Below are positions 1 through 11,879 of a stretch of 64,000 nt of DNA, in pieces. The DNA is taken from the NCBI RefSeq assembly GCF_018320785.1, contig NC_054888.1, positions 21,530,438-21,594,437 of the forward strand, in the 5' to 3' direction. The position numbers and the translations under genes were made by a program. The DNA comes from Cheilinus undulatus (lineage: Eukaryota > Chordata > Actinopteri > Labriformes > Labridae). The first letter of the stretch is position 1; the number at the start of each line of letters is the position of its first letter. The notes below the pieces were generated by a model that saw only the letters and a list, made by a program, of their open reading frames with translations, ran no database searches and was not told the origin of the DNA.

Positions 1-497
1 TAGTTTAAGTTTGGGCCCGGCGCTACCCTGTGGTGAAAACTCACAGTTTGCACCACTTCAGATCTCCAGGTTGTCTAGAATGAGCAAAAAAAATCTGGAG
101 GTAATCAGATGAAATCCCTCAGAGTAGTTCATTAAAATATGAAACTGGTGAATCACCCAAAAACGGTTTGTGGTGCACTTCCTGTACATGTTAGTGGATG
201 GCCCCAAGAGACTTTTGTTTCCATCTAATCAGGACACATATGTGTACCAATTTTCATGCACATAGCTCTTATTTGGTCCTCTATCTCTTGTTTGGGGCCT
301 CTGTGAGGCCACTGCTTGATGAACTTTCAGGATTTCACCAAAATATGAAGATTTCCACTGGGGGACAACATTCTGTTAAGTTTGGTGAGTTTTTGTGGAT
401 GTTAAAGCCTCTAAATTAGTGACTCTTCTGACAGAAAAATGATGCATACAGATAAAATAGCTTCCTCATTGACCCTACGTTGGTGCTCAGTCCCTAA
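1..497 (-). repeat. interspersed repeat, truncated by the window edge (same family as 42542-43504)
   Basis: The first 497 bases are the reverse complement of the left half of the repeat at 42542-43504. Shared landmarks include CTCCAGGTTGTCTAGAATGA near 70, GTGTACCAATTTTCATGCA near 245 and TCTGACAGAAAAA near 425, ending in CCCTAA. A short open frame at 198-419 lies inside and is not a gene. Confidence 0.8.
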
Positions 498-1858
498 TAA
501 TGATTTCTTTCACATTCAGGCCCAGTATTCGAGTCTCACTTCCTCTGTCTTGATCTCCGCCAGCACTTCCGTGAGAATCCACTAACCATCTCATATGTTG
601 TTCATAAAAAAGTCCCAGCTGCGTCTCACTTGTCGTATATCAACCAGCTGACCTCTCGCTGTCTCTCACACATGACTAACCCTGGACGGCTTTGATCACT
701 TCGCTCCATTACTCAACAAATCCACTGAGCTCATCTCACGGCTGGAAGGAAAATGGTGATCTCCTCTCTTAGAGGTGACATATTGGTGCTTTTGGCTTTG
801 AGCCTCACTTCATTTGTTTAATGATAGTGATAGAATCCAGATATGAGTGCAGGTTAGAAATAAGGGCTTGAATTGATTAAAGGAGGAGTTTTGTTGCCAG
901 GTAAGGATGTTTAACACATGTCACGAATAACAAATGTAGATATTTGGTGTAGAAATCAAACAGTGAGGCATTTATGTCAGTGATTCATGCTGCTATAGTG
1001 GTTTTAGATCTCTGTTTTACTCCTTATGTTGAAGGTTGATGTCATTTTTGTCGCCCTTAGAATTACAGCATCCCTACCTGGGGACGCTCTCTTTAGAGAT
1101 CTTCAGCTTTTGTCAGCTGAACATCACTAAACACAAAAAAACGTGGCACCTTTATTCATCCAGCTGCATATTGTATAATAAGGATTTATAATTTAACCCT
1201 CGCTGCAGAGCTCCCACCTCCATCCCCGGAGTGAACCGAATGCTCCTGTAGCTCAGACGTCACAGCAGAGCGTCACAGCTGACGATGCACGGCGGGGACC
1301 GGTGCATGAGGGAACTCCTCTGTTAAAAAGAGTGAAAGAGGACTATAAGTGAGCTCTGCTCTGCTCTGCTGTTGGTAGACAGCCACCACCCAGCACAGCT
1401 GCTTTCACTGCACCAAGCATCGCTGTCCTCAAGTGTACACCTATGAATATTTCATGGTGTTATTTTACACTGCCATGGGTCTGAGGCACGGATTCTTACT
1501 GTATGTCCGAATCTGCAACTGAGTTAAAGACCTACATCCTTACAGTGACACAAAAACATGATTTATTTTTAAATGTACAACTTAAAGCAGAATTGTGCTA
1601 AATGATTACTGCATAAATGCCTGTTTGATGAATAAATGATCGATGGAGAAGACTCTTTACAAGCCAAATATTGATGTTTTATGCTCCTTTAGGCCCAACT
1701 TTTGCTTCTTTTCTCTGTTCCTTAGTAATAAATTTAATATTTTGGAGGTTTGTTGCACTGAACAAGGCAAGCTATGTTTGAATATTCACCTTTACAGTAA
1801 AGGGGAATTGTTGGAGTAAAGTATACATTAATAAAGAAATACCTAGGCGTATACAATA
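498..1858. other. no gene seen; non-repetitive intronic sequence
   Basis: No ORF with protein-like content. A GC-rich stretch at 1200-1440 has three GTCA-type half sites (GACGTCAC, GCGTCACA, TGACGATG) and might be regulatory. Confidence 0.5.
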
Positions 1859-1859
1859 T

Positions 1860-2705
1860 ACAGTGCCTATAAAAAGCATTCACCTGCATGTTTTTAAAAA
1901 CTTTTTATTGATTTTTTTAAGTCAATCATGGTAAATATAAAGGGGAGAAAACCAGGCACTCCAAACACAACGTTTTGTTAGCCCTGAAGAAGACCGGTTT
2001 GGTCGAAACATGTTGGCTTTTTAATGATTTGGCCATTACAATAAAGGCTTTTTAGTATTTCCTTCCTCATTTGGACTTTTTTTGTGTTTGGAGTTCCTGG
2101 TTTTCTCCCCTTTTTTGACAGTTTTCCCCCTGTTTTCCAGCTTCCAGAGTACCAAATTTTGGTTTACTATTGAAGCACCTTAGTCATACTGAGCAGCCAG
2201 TCAACCCCCCTCTGTTGTTGTCCATGGTCAATATAACTTGGCTATTTTTGACAAAAAAAAAAAAACTCTTTAATGTCAAAGTGAATGTAAAATTCTACAA
2301 ACAAATGTGACTGCATGAATATTCACCCCCTTTAAAGTGACTGACCTAATTCAACAGAGGTCCAGCCAGTTGGTGCTAGTAGTCTCACACCTGTGTCTGG
2401 AAGGTCCAGTTGCTTGCTAATTGGTATTCATGGCTATCATTACACCATAAAGACAAAAGAACACTCCAAGCAGCTCAGAGGAGACGTTATTGAAAAGTAG
2501 AAGTCAGGGGATAGAGCCATCCCCACTGTGAAGCATGGTGGTGGCAGCATCATGCTGTGGGGATGCTTCTCAGCAGCTAGCCCTGCAAGGCTTGTAAAGG
2601 AAGAGGGTAAAATGAATGCAACAAAGTCCTGAAGGACAATCTTATCCAGTCTGACAGAGCTTGAGCAGTTTTGCAAACAAAAAAGGAGTCAAATTACAAT
2701 TTGAT
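1860..2705 (+). mobile_element. Tc1-like transposon remnant (copy A), internally deleted
   Basis: Begins with the terminal sequence CAGTGCCTATAAAAAG at 1861. Inside are the Tc1 leader (TCTGGAAGGTCCAGT, AAAGACAAAAGAACACTCC) and the transposase piece translating as [15 protein letters not shown] near 2530-2580, then a deletion to the 3' part. The DDE domain is mostly gone. A second element interrupts it at 1940-2222. Confidence 0.85.
1939..2112. mobile_element. small inverted-repeat element nested in Tc1 copy A
   Basis: Ends are near-perfect inverted repeats of about 30 bp (AAGGGGAGAAAACCAGG and complement, then CACTCCAAACACAA with one change). The centre has the palindrome-like GAAGAAGACCGGTTTGGTCG. 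The direct repeat CATGGT(A/C)AATATAA at 1927-1940 and 2223-2236 flanks the insert plus about 110 bp of extra sequence. Confidence 0.65.
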
Positions 2706-2835
2706 TGAAGCGCAGGTTGCGGGATTGATTTCTGGTCTTGGCGCTGTCTGGTGCACGTCTTCCCCCATTCTCACTTACCATTTTTTCCTGTGACTCTTCA
2801 GCTGTCCTTTCAGAATAAAGGCAAAAACATAGAAT
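2706..2835 (+). repeat. tRNA-derived SINE fragment
   Basis: Contains a degenerate RNA polymerase III B-box (GGTTGCGGGATTGATTTC near 2713) and the body shared with the copy at 40620-40848 (CTGTGACTCTTCAGCTGTCC). The A-box end is missing. Confidence 0.55.
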
Positions 2836-2839
2836 TACC

Positions 2840-4287
2840 AGCTAAAGCTAATGCAAGCTTGGTTAGCATGGTGCTTTCATAGTTCACACTTATTTAGCTA
2901 TTTGGAGATGCTGATTTTGGGTCGCATAAGTGGACAGTTACTTTCACTTTGTGACAGTTTCTTTCAAAATAAACATCATGCAGTATAGATACCATGTTAA
3001 ATAGAAACTGAGGCTGTTAACACAAAGGGAATTAGCTAACTTAAATGAGAAAAACACAATAATTTTCTCAAAAACTTTCAGAAAATGTCCAGTTTTTGTG
3101 AGCATACGTAAAGCGTTAGGTCTGTGGAGCAAATCTCCACATGTGCTAAGCTCCATTTTTCTATAGTAAGTGCAAAACATTCATTATTTTTATGCATTTT
3201 GCTACAATCTGTGCAATGTCTGCATTCATGTAGAGATTTACCATTCAACCTGTCACAATACAGGCAATGCTGTTGAGGAGAAAAGGAAAAATAGTCAAAT
3301 TTATGTTGAACATTTCTAATTTTATCCAACTTTTAGGGCCTTGGACTCAGCCTCATAGTCCATAATGAATCCCTTTATTAAAAAAAAAAAAAAAAAAGAG
3401 AAGTAAGCTGCATGTTTTTGTCCAATGAAGTTTCCAAACAGAATGTTAAAAGATTTTCAATCATCTAATGATAAATCTGAGCATGTAGGAGTTCTTAAAT
3501 GCCTCTCAGTGAACTGCAGAGTTAAGGACAGGCTTTGTCGGTCATTCAGACACATGCAGACCTCCTCTGGGTGTCTATTTTTTTATATAAAACAACTATC
3601 CGACCCTCTCCTGGCCTCCATTAGCTGCCTCTAGGAGATCAGCCTCCCTCCTCCCAAACTTCTCGCTGAGCCAGCAGCACCACACGGAGATATAGTACGT
3701 GCCCACTCACCACAACTTTAATGGGATTGTGTCGGGTTGGAAGCCAAGAAGACATCAGGCCTCCATTAGGGACTCGTATAAACCTGAATGCAGAGGCTCT
3801 GTGTGCGGGAGGATCGTGGGAAATAATCCTATATGTTACAGCTCTGCGGGGTGCAGGTGCTGTGAAGCCTCGTGCAGGGATGTTCCAGCTGTGTTCCTAT
3901 CAGTTTCATTGTGTTGACACACATTTATAAAAAGGAAGCAGGAAAAACAATTAGAGCTGAGTGATCGTGGGACTTGATGGGAAATACACTTAGAGTTACA
4001 GGAGAAGATTGATACCACTCTTCTGTCTGAAATGTGAATATTTAATTTGAATCAGAAGCTACTTAGCTTAGTTTCAAGTCCTACATAGAAAGAAATAGAA
4101 AGACTGATCCTGTCCAAGAAGCTAGTCAGATTTCGTCTCATTTAATTTACCTGAACATAAAGAGGTAGCACATCAGTCCCAAGCTGTAAAGGTGCAATCT
4201 GGTATTTACACCAAAAAGCCCACATTAATCATGACATGGCCACTCTAATCTTACAGATATGTTTTAGCTGAGTTCTTACATGACCTC
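2840..4287. other. no gene seen; low-information intronic sequence
   Basis: Only short chance frames are present. An 18-base A run lies at 3380-3397. No terminal repeats or splice-bounded coding segments were recognised. Confidence 0.5.
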
Positions 4288-4735
4288 AAATACAAACCCA
4301 AGTCCAAAAAAGTTAGGGTTAGGGTGGAGAAAATACTCAGAAAACTGTTGAATTGTGGCCGTGACGATATACTCTATACATCGTAGCTAACGTTAGCAGC
4401 TAGCTGGACCGACCTTCGTTTAATATCTGGCCTCTTTCACTTCGGTTGAGTTGTGAAACATGAATTCAACCCTTGACAGCCTACATACCACTTTATTTCC
4501 ATTTACTACTCAATAAACTGTCATACCGTGCTTTCCCTACTCCACGCTAACTGTTAAACTTCTTATACTTATATCAGGAGAAGTGGGAGAGCTCAGACAG
4601 GAAGGCAGCAGCCATTAACTGAAGCTACAGCGACCTCTAGTGGTGGGAGGTTCATTACAGTTTAAAAGAGCATTACAGAATGGGATTTCAAGCCCATGTT
4701 TATTAAAAAAAAAATGATAAGTGCATCCTTACTTT

Positions 4736-6074
4736 TAATTCAGTGGGTAACTTCACTAATAGTGCAAATGTGTCTCACATCAAAACAACAATCCACCAGA
4801 AATATGAGTAAAAGAACCCCAGCAGGGATCACTGTACACCAGGCAACATCCAAACACAACTGAACACATATAAAACACATCTAAACACTCTGCCCAAGGG
4901 CATGATGGGAAACTCCGCCCACACATCCCCCTGATTTAGCAGAGCTTCTTTACATAGTTGAACTAACACTGATCGAGAAATGAAGACCATTTCACTCAGA
5001 ATAGAGTTTATTACATTCTTTCACCGCCATTATTCTTGTGATAGTTGCATCACATCTGTAATCATTACTAAAGCAGTTCCATTGATTTCAAGAGCAATAC
5101 TACATAATAAAAGATTACCACTGGTCTTTATTATGATTGGGCAGGGGTGTCCAAACTATGGCCCGGGGTCCAGATGTGGCCCCTGGCCCATTTTTAGCTG
5201 GTCCGCAGCAAACTAAAACTTGAAAAATGACCCACATTACATGAAGCTCGTGCTTGACTGTGTATTTTATTTTTGTGTCACCTTGGGGGCTCGTCCGGGA
5301 AGGTAACACAAAACTATACTTGTCTGTCAATAAGAAAACAAAAAAATTATAGTTTGTGAAGATGGTATGAGTGACCTACTGTGCTAATTCGGTAAACCAA
5401 CATTTTGAAATGAAAATTTATTGACATGCAACTTCCAGTGACTTAAAATCTTTACCTAAATTGGACTTGACTGACTAACTCTGATATCATAAAGGAGAAG
5501 TATTTGAAAGTGGCCCCACCATCCTTCAGATTTTCTCTATGTGGCCTTCAGTGGAAAAAGTTTTACACCCCTGTAATACGGTGTAGTCTTTATTATAATA
5601 CTCATGATTAACGCTGGTATATTTTAATATGCCACAACAGAGAGTACAGTCTAGACCTGTCCTCTTTGTGAATTGTCTTAAGATAACTTTGGTTATGAAT
5701 TTGCACGATATAGAGACGGATTGATTGTTGATCATTTATAAGTTAAAATAACTTAGTAATAAGTTCAAATCAGCTATTGCTACTTTGTATGCAACAAAAA
5801 ATAAAGTACAGTTACTTCCCACCCATCTGACTCCATTCTGTGTGAAATGGTCGTCAGTTTTGGAGTTATTTGACCAGTTCAACTTTGTAAAGAGTCAGCT
5901 GATCTAAGCTCCGCCCTCTGCAAATTTAAATTTAGGGGAGGGGTGTGTAGGCGTGTTCCCCACCATACCCTTGGGCAGAGTGTTTAAATGTGTTTTATAT
6001 ATGTTTAGTTGTATTTGTATGTTGTTTTGATGCGAGACACATTTGCACCATGCGTGAAGTTATCCACTGAGTTA
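4736..6074. mobile_element. fold-back element with long terminal inverted repeats
   Basis: About 250 bp at the left (TAATTCAGTGGGTAACTTCA, GCAAATGTGTCTCACATC, AAACACTCTGCCCAAGGG) is the inverted, diverged copy of the right end near 5820-6074. The centre is interrupted by a hAT-like element at 5142-5573. No transposase is visible. It may sit inside a larger TcMar element whose ends (CCAAAAAAGTTAGG near 4303, CAACTTTTCTGGAATTTGG near 6273) flank it. Confidence 0.65.
5142..5573. mobile_element. hAT-type non-autonomous element
   Basis: The left end CAGGGGTGTCCAAACTATGG and the right end AAGTTTTACACCCCTG are inverted, as in Charlie-type hAT MITEs. The body has GGCCCGGGG and TGTGGCC motifs. The flanking 8 bp match at five of eight bases, consistent with an old 8 bp target duplication. 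Confidence 0.7.
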
Positions 6075-6299
6075 GAGGTCCCACCTGCTTCTTAGGCATA
6101 CATAGTGCATATTCTTCTTCAGTATGAGGTTGACTCTCTTCTTTGTTCTTGACACAGGTGACCCACCACTGCGGCTCTGTCATGTTGTTAAGTATTTAAC
6201 ATTTTTAGAGGAGTAGCTTAACTATATGTAGTGGGGACCAATATGAACACATTTGCATTTTACATAGCATCCCAACTTTTCTGGAATTTGGTCCAAACT

Positions 6300-7440
6300 A
6301 CACTCTATTCCTGTGGCACTACAGTTTTAGTTAATGGAGGATAAACAAAGCCTTATGGTTGAGATAAAGTAGAGAAAAAATCATTCATATTGCTTTGATT
6401 TAAACTGATAGCCGCCTAGGAAGCATATTTGTGTTGTTCTATTTTTAACATTGATTTAGCATAAGTACCAAATTAAGCCCAATTGTAAAATCTATGCACT
6501 ATCCCTTTAACTTGTTTGTCCCAGAGGAGAGACTATTTAAGGACATCTGTACCAGACGCTCTGCCATGATGTAGTTTTGTGCCTTTCATTCCATATGTGC
6601 ATAATTGATGCATGTTTAAGCTAGAACACGCTGTCTCTGACATACTTTCTCCTCTGCAGACCCTCCGAGGACCGACGAGTCTCTCACACTAACCAAATAA
6701 AGCTCCTGTCCGTCTCTATCTTTGAAAAACGGCATCTGGGTGTAGCCCTACTCACAATCTAATCATGTAAAGCTTTATGTTTGCCCGAGAGGACGGGGCA
6801 AGAAGGTTCAAAGCTGTGTTGTTTTCACGCTGCACTGATGCTGTGTCTAATAGCAGGAGGTGAGCATCACGCGCCGCTGACTGGGAGACCAAAACTACAT
6901 ATCCCAGGGGGTGCAAAGCAACTTCCTGACCTCAGGCTTTTAGTGTTCGCCTTCAGGAAGGAGAGAGATTCTGTACCTTAAAGCTGAAAGCTCAATTTGA
7001 AATGTGAGTTAAGAAGAGATGCTGAGATACTCTTTGTTGGTGCTCTCACCCTTTTTCCACCTCCACTTATACTGATTCATAGTTTTCTTGCAACTCTTAC
7101 ATTTTGAGAACACGTCTATACGATAGTAGATTCAATGCCATGTTTTTTATGCAACCCTTTTGCCACAGTTTTAAAAGTATCACTTGTTGGCAAAAGTCTT
7201 TCTTGAATGGTTTTAGATGATTGTGAAGAAACTATGCCATTGTAAAAGAGCAGAGATCGGAGAAATGTGCAAAAAATTAACACAGTTCTTGCCAAAGTGG
7301 TATTTTTATGCCTCCACACAAACAATAGACAACGCCAGAGGCATTCTGGGCAATTTTTGTGAAACATGAGTTTCTAAACATAACATTGCATGCCTGATAG
7401 GCTGTTTCACAAATCTACAGGAAAAGATATATTTTACATT
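6300..7440. other. no gene seen
   Basis: Single-copy-like intronic sequence. A stretch at 6520-6740 with ATATGTGCATAATTGATGCA could be a conserved non-coding element, but this cannot be judged from one genome. Confidence 0.4.
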
Positions 7441-7760
7441 CATCATGGCGCGGTGAGAGATGTCCACTCTGACTTAAGATTGAACTGATTGCATTTTGGG
7501 GTCAAAATCATTAACTCTTATTTTAGTACTTTGATTATAAGCATAATATTCAAGAACCCTTTGCAAGCTCTTCTGCAAACTTTGCACAAATGTCCAACAC
7601 GGCTTGAGGATGAGCTCATCACGTGTTTGAGGTCAACTGTCAGGGTAATTTTGCCTTGTGTTTCTGTTGCTGTGGCACAAACCTGCACTTGGAGTTGAGG
7701 GGGAGCTAATTAGATGTCAGAGGTCAAAGGTCACTGCAACCACACACCCCCCCAAAAGGG
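7440..7760. repeat. degenerate copy of a teleost 'AGGTCA...TGTCCA' internal repeat
   Basis: Shares phrases with 11880-12510: TGTCCACT(C/G)TGACT, CTTTGCACAAATGTCC, GAGGATGA(G/C)CT and AGGTCACTGCAACC. It is probably one to two units of a repeat of about 170-200 bp. Confidence 0.5.
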
Positions 7761-8075
7761 TGGGAAAGAGAAAAGCTCTCTGGGGTCCAATCCCATTAGG
7801 GCCTGTGAAGGTGAAGATATAACAGTCTATGCTAAATTAAAGCAGTGATATTACTTTGGTGTTGATATTTGCCAGAACATATTAAAGACCACTTTATTAG
7901 GTACACCTGTTCAAGTGATTGTTAACACAAATAGCTAATCAGCCAATCACATGAAAGCTATTCAATACATTTAGGCATGTAGACGTGGTCAAGACAGCTT
8001 GCTGAAGTTCAAACCAAGCATGGGAACAGGGAAGAGAGAGGATTTAAGTGTCTTTGAACATGGCATGGTTGTTGG

Positions 8076-9017
8076 CAGGGGCGTAGCTAGGGATTTTCGG
8101 CCTCCAGAAAGAATATTACACAGGCCCCCCTTAACTGGCTAGCCAAGCAAAAAATGTTGCACCATTTTTTTTACAAATATATATGGATTTTAATGTATTT
8201 TTGAAGCATAATTTCCCCATTTATGAGCAATATTTTTACTACTTAAACTGAATTTAGCTGCATTATTTAGCACTGCTGGACAATACCATTTGGACATTTT
8301 TACGGGAGGAGCAGAGGTCCCCCAGTATTTATTTTACTCTATTTGATACAAATATCAGTCTGTTGACTGATTCATTTTGTCACTTTTGATTCAATAATGA
8401 CACTAATTATTATGGGTGGGAATCATTAGTTGTCCCACGATACGATATTATCATGATTTTAAACATTTTGCAATACAGCGAGGATTGCGATACTATATAT
8501 TGTAATATCTTGCGAGCTATATCATTTTTTTCAGCTGTTTAGCTGATTTAGCATTAGTCTTGCCCTCATGTTTATCGTATTTCTGCAGTATTTTATTTTC
8601 ATGTAGCACTTTTTGCAAACCTCATGTGTCATTCGTGCCCTGCTTGCATTCCTAATGTCCTCCCCTGGTGCTGCCATGTTTGTTGTACTAACTTTCTCCT
8701 GCTGTATGATCGCCAACTCTGCCGACCTTACTGGACAAACAATTGTCCAAACAATTTATCTTATTTTTCCATTATCCTAGACTTTAGTTCATATTGGCAT
8801 ATTAGTTTGCAAAAATCAATACTTGGTGGACGAGACGATATATCATCAGACAAAATATCGCGATACTATGCTGTATTGATTTTTGCTCACACCCCTAATA
8901 ATTGTTAAGAAAAAACAGACACATACACACTTTTCATTGCAGGCTCCTCAAGGGCCCCTCCCTACTGTGGACCTGGGTAATTAGTACCCTTTTTTTCCCC
9001 CCTGTGCTACGCCCCTG
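8076..9017. mobile_element. hAT-type element with perfect 8 bp target duplication
   Basis: Inverted ends CAGGGGCGTAGCTAGGG and TGCTACGCCCCTG, flanked by the exact direct repeat GTTGTTGG at 8068-8075 and 9018-9025. Removing the element and one repeat restores the Tc1 reading GGCATGGTTGTTGGTGCTAG. No transposase remains. Confidence 0.9.
8411..8897. mobile_element. second hAT-type MITE nested in the hAT element
   Basis: Ends TATGGGTGGGAATC and CTCACACCCCTA are inverted relatives. Flanking octamers CTAATTAT and ATAATTGT agree at six of eight positions. The body has the CACGATACGATATTATCATG and ATCGCGATACTATG phrases common in fish MITEs of this type. Confidence 0.75.
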
Positions 9018-9499
9018 GTTGTTGGTGCTAGACTGGTCTGAGTATTTCAGGGACTGCTGATCTACTGGGATTTTCACGCAAAACTATCTCCAGGGTTTGC
9101 AAAGAATGGTCCAAGAAAAACATCCAGTGGGTGCCAGTTGTGTGGACAAAAATGCCTTGATGATGTCGGAGGAGACTGGTTCAAGATGATATAACGCACA
9201 ACATGTAGAACCTTGAAGAAGACGAGCTACAGCAGCTGGACAGCACACCGTCAGCTAAGAAGAGGAAACCGAGGCCACAATTTGCATAGACTCACCAAAA
9301 TTGGACAACAGAAGATTAGAAAAGCGTTGCCTTCTCTGATGAGTTGATCTAAGCTGTAACGTTCAGATGTTACTGTTAGAATTTGGCGTAAACATGAAAG
9401 TGTGGATCCATCCTGCCTTGTATCAACGGTTCAGGCCGGTGGTGGTGTTATGGTGTGGGGGAAACTGAAAACATCATCCCCCATGTTAAAAATGGTAGA

Positions 9500-10560
9500 A
9501 AGGTTAAATCACACTTTCATTCCCATATCAGATTAAATGTCTGATAAAAGCTGGCAAAAAGAAGATGAATCATGAACTTGCTGTGGGAATACCCCTATAG
9601 ATCAGCAGTATTTCGAACTCTGGCATGCATGTTTATGCTAATATCCTGTCTCTGGGTAAAAAACAAACAAACAAACTTAAATCCCTCTGTACATTCCTGT
9701 TTATTTACTGCAGAGAAGAACAGCAGTAATAAAAACTAATGAGGGCTTGTCTCACTTAGTCCCATACTGCCCATACTGTCTGTACATCTGCATTCAAGAA
9801 AAACAAGACCATGGAGAAGTGCTGGGCTCAGACTTTAAAGATGGAAATGAAGCTTGGGGTTTGATCATAAAAAAGACTCTAAAGACTCGTCTCCATCTGC
9901 CGTGCAGGCCTCCTCTTCATCTGATTATCACAGGAATGTTTTCCTGGTGTTGTTTTGCTTTCTTCTTCGTGTATTAAGGTCAAACAGAAACACGACTAAG
10001 CTTTGTTCTGCAGCTGTAACACCCTCTGGGAGTTTAAACAGTGTAGGCACTGTATGATTTTTACGTCCAGTTCTGTAGCAGATACATGCGTTAGGCTGGC
10101 TGTCACTGCGTTCAGCCGCTCCAACTGCTAATTAAGAGCAGATGCAGGGAGCAAAGAGGCGTCTGCACGGTTGGAGGGCTTCACGTCGGAGATGCATGAC
10201 TGTTCTTTTGTGTTTCTCATGTGTTTGTTGGCGCTCTGGGGCTTGTGAATATGCCCGAGTGAAGTCATCACAGCTATTTAACACAGCAGGTAGCTTTAAT
10301 AAGGCGGTTGTACCTGGAGGCTAAGTGGAAAATGTGGATCCATGTTTTTTTGTGCATTATAAACACTAATTCTTGGTGTGTGGGAGGGTTTGTGTTTTCC
10401 CAACGGTTGGGATAACACCCTGCAGAGACAGATGGCAGTTGTGTACAATGCAAAGGTCAAATGTGTATCAGCAAAAGTTATCCAAGATGCCACAAGGATG
10501 CAGCAACCTGTGGCTTTTATTACACAATTTGACTTTTAAAAAAACTGCATGCAAGCATTT
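9500..10560. other. no gene seen; mostly single-copy intronic sequence
   Basis: Short frames such as 10142-10324 lack codon structure or homology. A segment at 10080-10160 with CTGCTAATTAAGAGCAGATG contains a homeodomain-type TAATTA core and may be regulatory. Confidence 0.4.
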
Positions 10561-11186
10561 TAAAATTCCTCCACCTCCACGATAGCCAAGACAGAAAGTA
10601 TTTCCATTTCAGATTGTCTGTCTATAACCTGACACACCAGAACGACTGTTTCAGATATCCATTGCATGGATGTAATTCTCATTCTTTCTCCCATAGAAAG
10701 CATTTGAGAAGGGCAGAACTTTTCAGAAACCTCTCGGATGGTAATTGGAGGAATGTTCAGAGCTTCTCTGTGAATTAAATTGATGCCAAGCCAGGTCAGG
10801 AGACGTGCAAAAACATCTTCTCTGCCGAGACAAGTTTTCGGAGTGGCTCCAAGCTCTTGTTTTAAAAGACACACAGGCAGACCGAACCCATAACGAATGC
10901 GAATTCATGCCGAAGAAGATCAGAGAAGAGTGTGAACATCTCTTCCGTCATGAAAAAACTGTCAGTGTCTAGAAATGTCGTCTAGTTCTGACAATACCGA
11001 TGCTGTGGCTACATCCAAGCTAATCACTCTACCAGCAGCCATTCTCAACCACAACACCATTACTCTCAAACTCATGCCGAAGCGGCACATCTTTTTTTAT
11101 CATGAAAAGCTTTTAGAGTTGTTCTTGCCCTATTTCACACAAAAAAGTGGTCTAGTTTTAGTAAAACTGCTGCTATGTTGTAGCTA
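10560..11186 (-). other. unclassified degenerate sequence, possibly transposon-derived
   Basis: A 104-codon open frame on - (10560-10874) reads FARLLTWLGINLIHREALNI with no family I can name. The phrase CATCCAAGCTAATCACT at 11010 recurs at 11735 as CATCCGAGCTAATCACT, so part is a short duplication or repeat. Confidence 0.35.
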
Positions 11187-11731
11187 CAGTGCTTAACAAA
11201 TGTATTTGACCACCTGTCATATTTGTCTCAGAGACCATCCAGCATCATGAAGTGCTTTAATGCGTACTCTTTCATTTTCAGTGAGCTCTCCACATTTTAC
11301 CATTTTGAACAGGAATGAGGGATTTCAAACTGAATTCACCCAAATTTGAGCCGGCTCACTAGGCTTCTCTGAGAAGTCAGAAATGAATCAAGCATAACAT
11401 TCAACCACTAAAACTCATTTGTCTGTTCAGAAATGCAAGTAAATAACTATAATTTGACATATTAATCAAGAAATAATAATGTGCTTTACTATTTTTTCTT
11501 TTTTTTTTGGTAAATCAGTAAATTTGAAAATTCATGGATAAGAATAATAATTATATTTTAGCATTAAAAATATCATTTGGATTAAAGAGCTTCTACATAT
11601 TGATGTATTAACCATTGCAGAAACATGAAAAATGATTTTGGTAATTACCAATGCTGTTAATTTAGGGCAGCTGTGGCATAAACCTTACTTTGGTTAGGGT
11701 TAGGGTGGTCTAATACATTTGTTAAGCACTG
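11187..11731. mobile_element. mariner/Tc1-type MITE with TA target duplication
   Basis: Ends CAGTGCTTAACAAATGTATT and AATACATTTGTTAAGCACTG are almost perfect inverted repeats of about 28 bp, each flanked by TA. The 545 bp body is non-coding and contains a TTAGGGTTAGGGTGG stretch just inside the right end. Confidence 0.9.
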
Positions 11732-11879
11732 TACATCCGAGCTAATCACTGCACTGGAGGCAGCCGTTACAAACGGCAGGTATAACTTAACCCCGCCCAT
11801 AGCTTCCACCTCGTTCTCCTTTAATGAAGCTGATTGGTCCAAACAGTGTCGGGCTTGGCACAAACGTTGTGGATTGGAG

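Larger units (their letters stand above)
7879..9500 (+). mobile_element. Tc1-like transposon remnant of the TTAGGTACACCTGTTCAA family, interrupted
   Basis: The left end (ACTTTATTAGGTACACCTG) and degenerate transposase are on +. Recognisable coding fragments include GDFSRFQ-like, GLLIYWDF, TKIGQQKIRKAL and the motif QAGGGVMVWG near 9430-9465, which precedes the second catalytic aspartate region in Tc1 proteins. The right end is lost and there are many stops. A hAT element splits it at 8076-9017. Confidence 0.85.
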
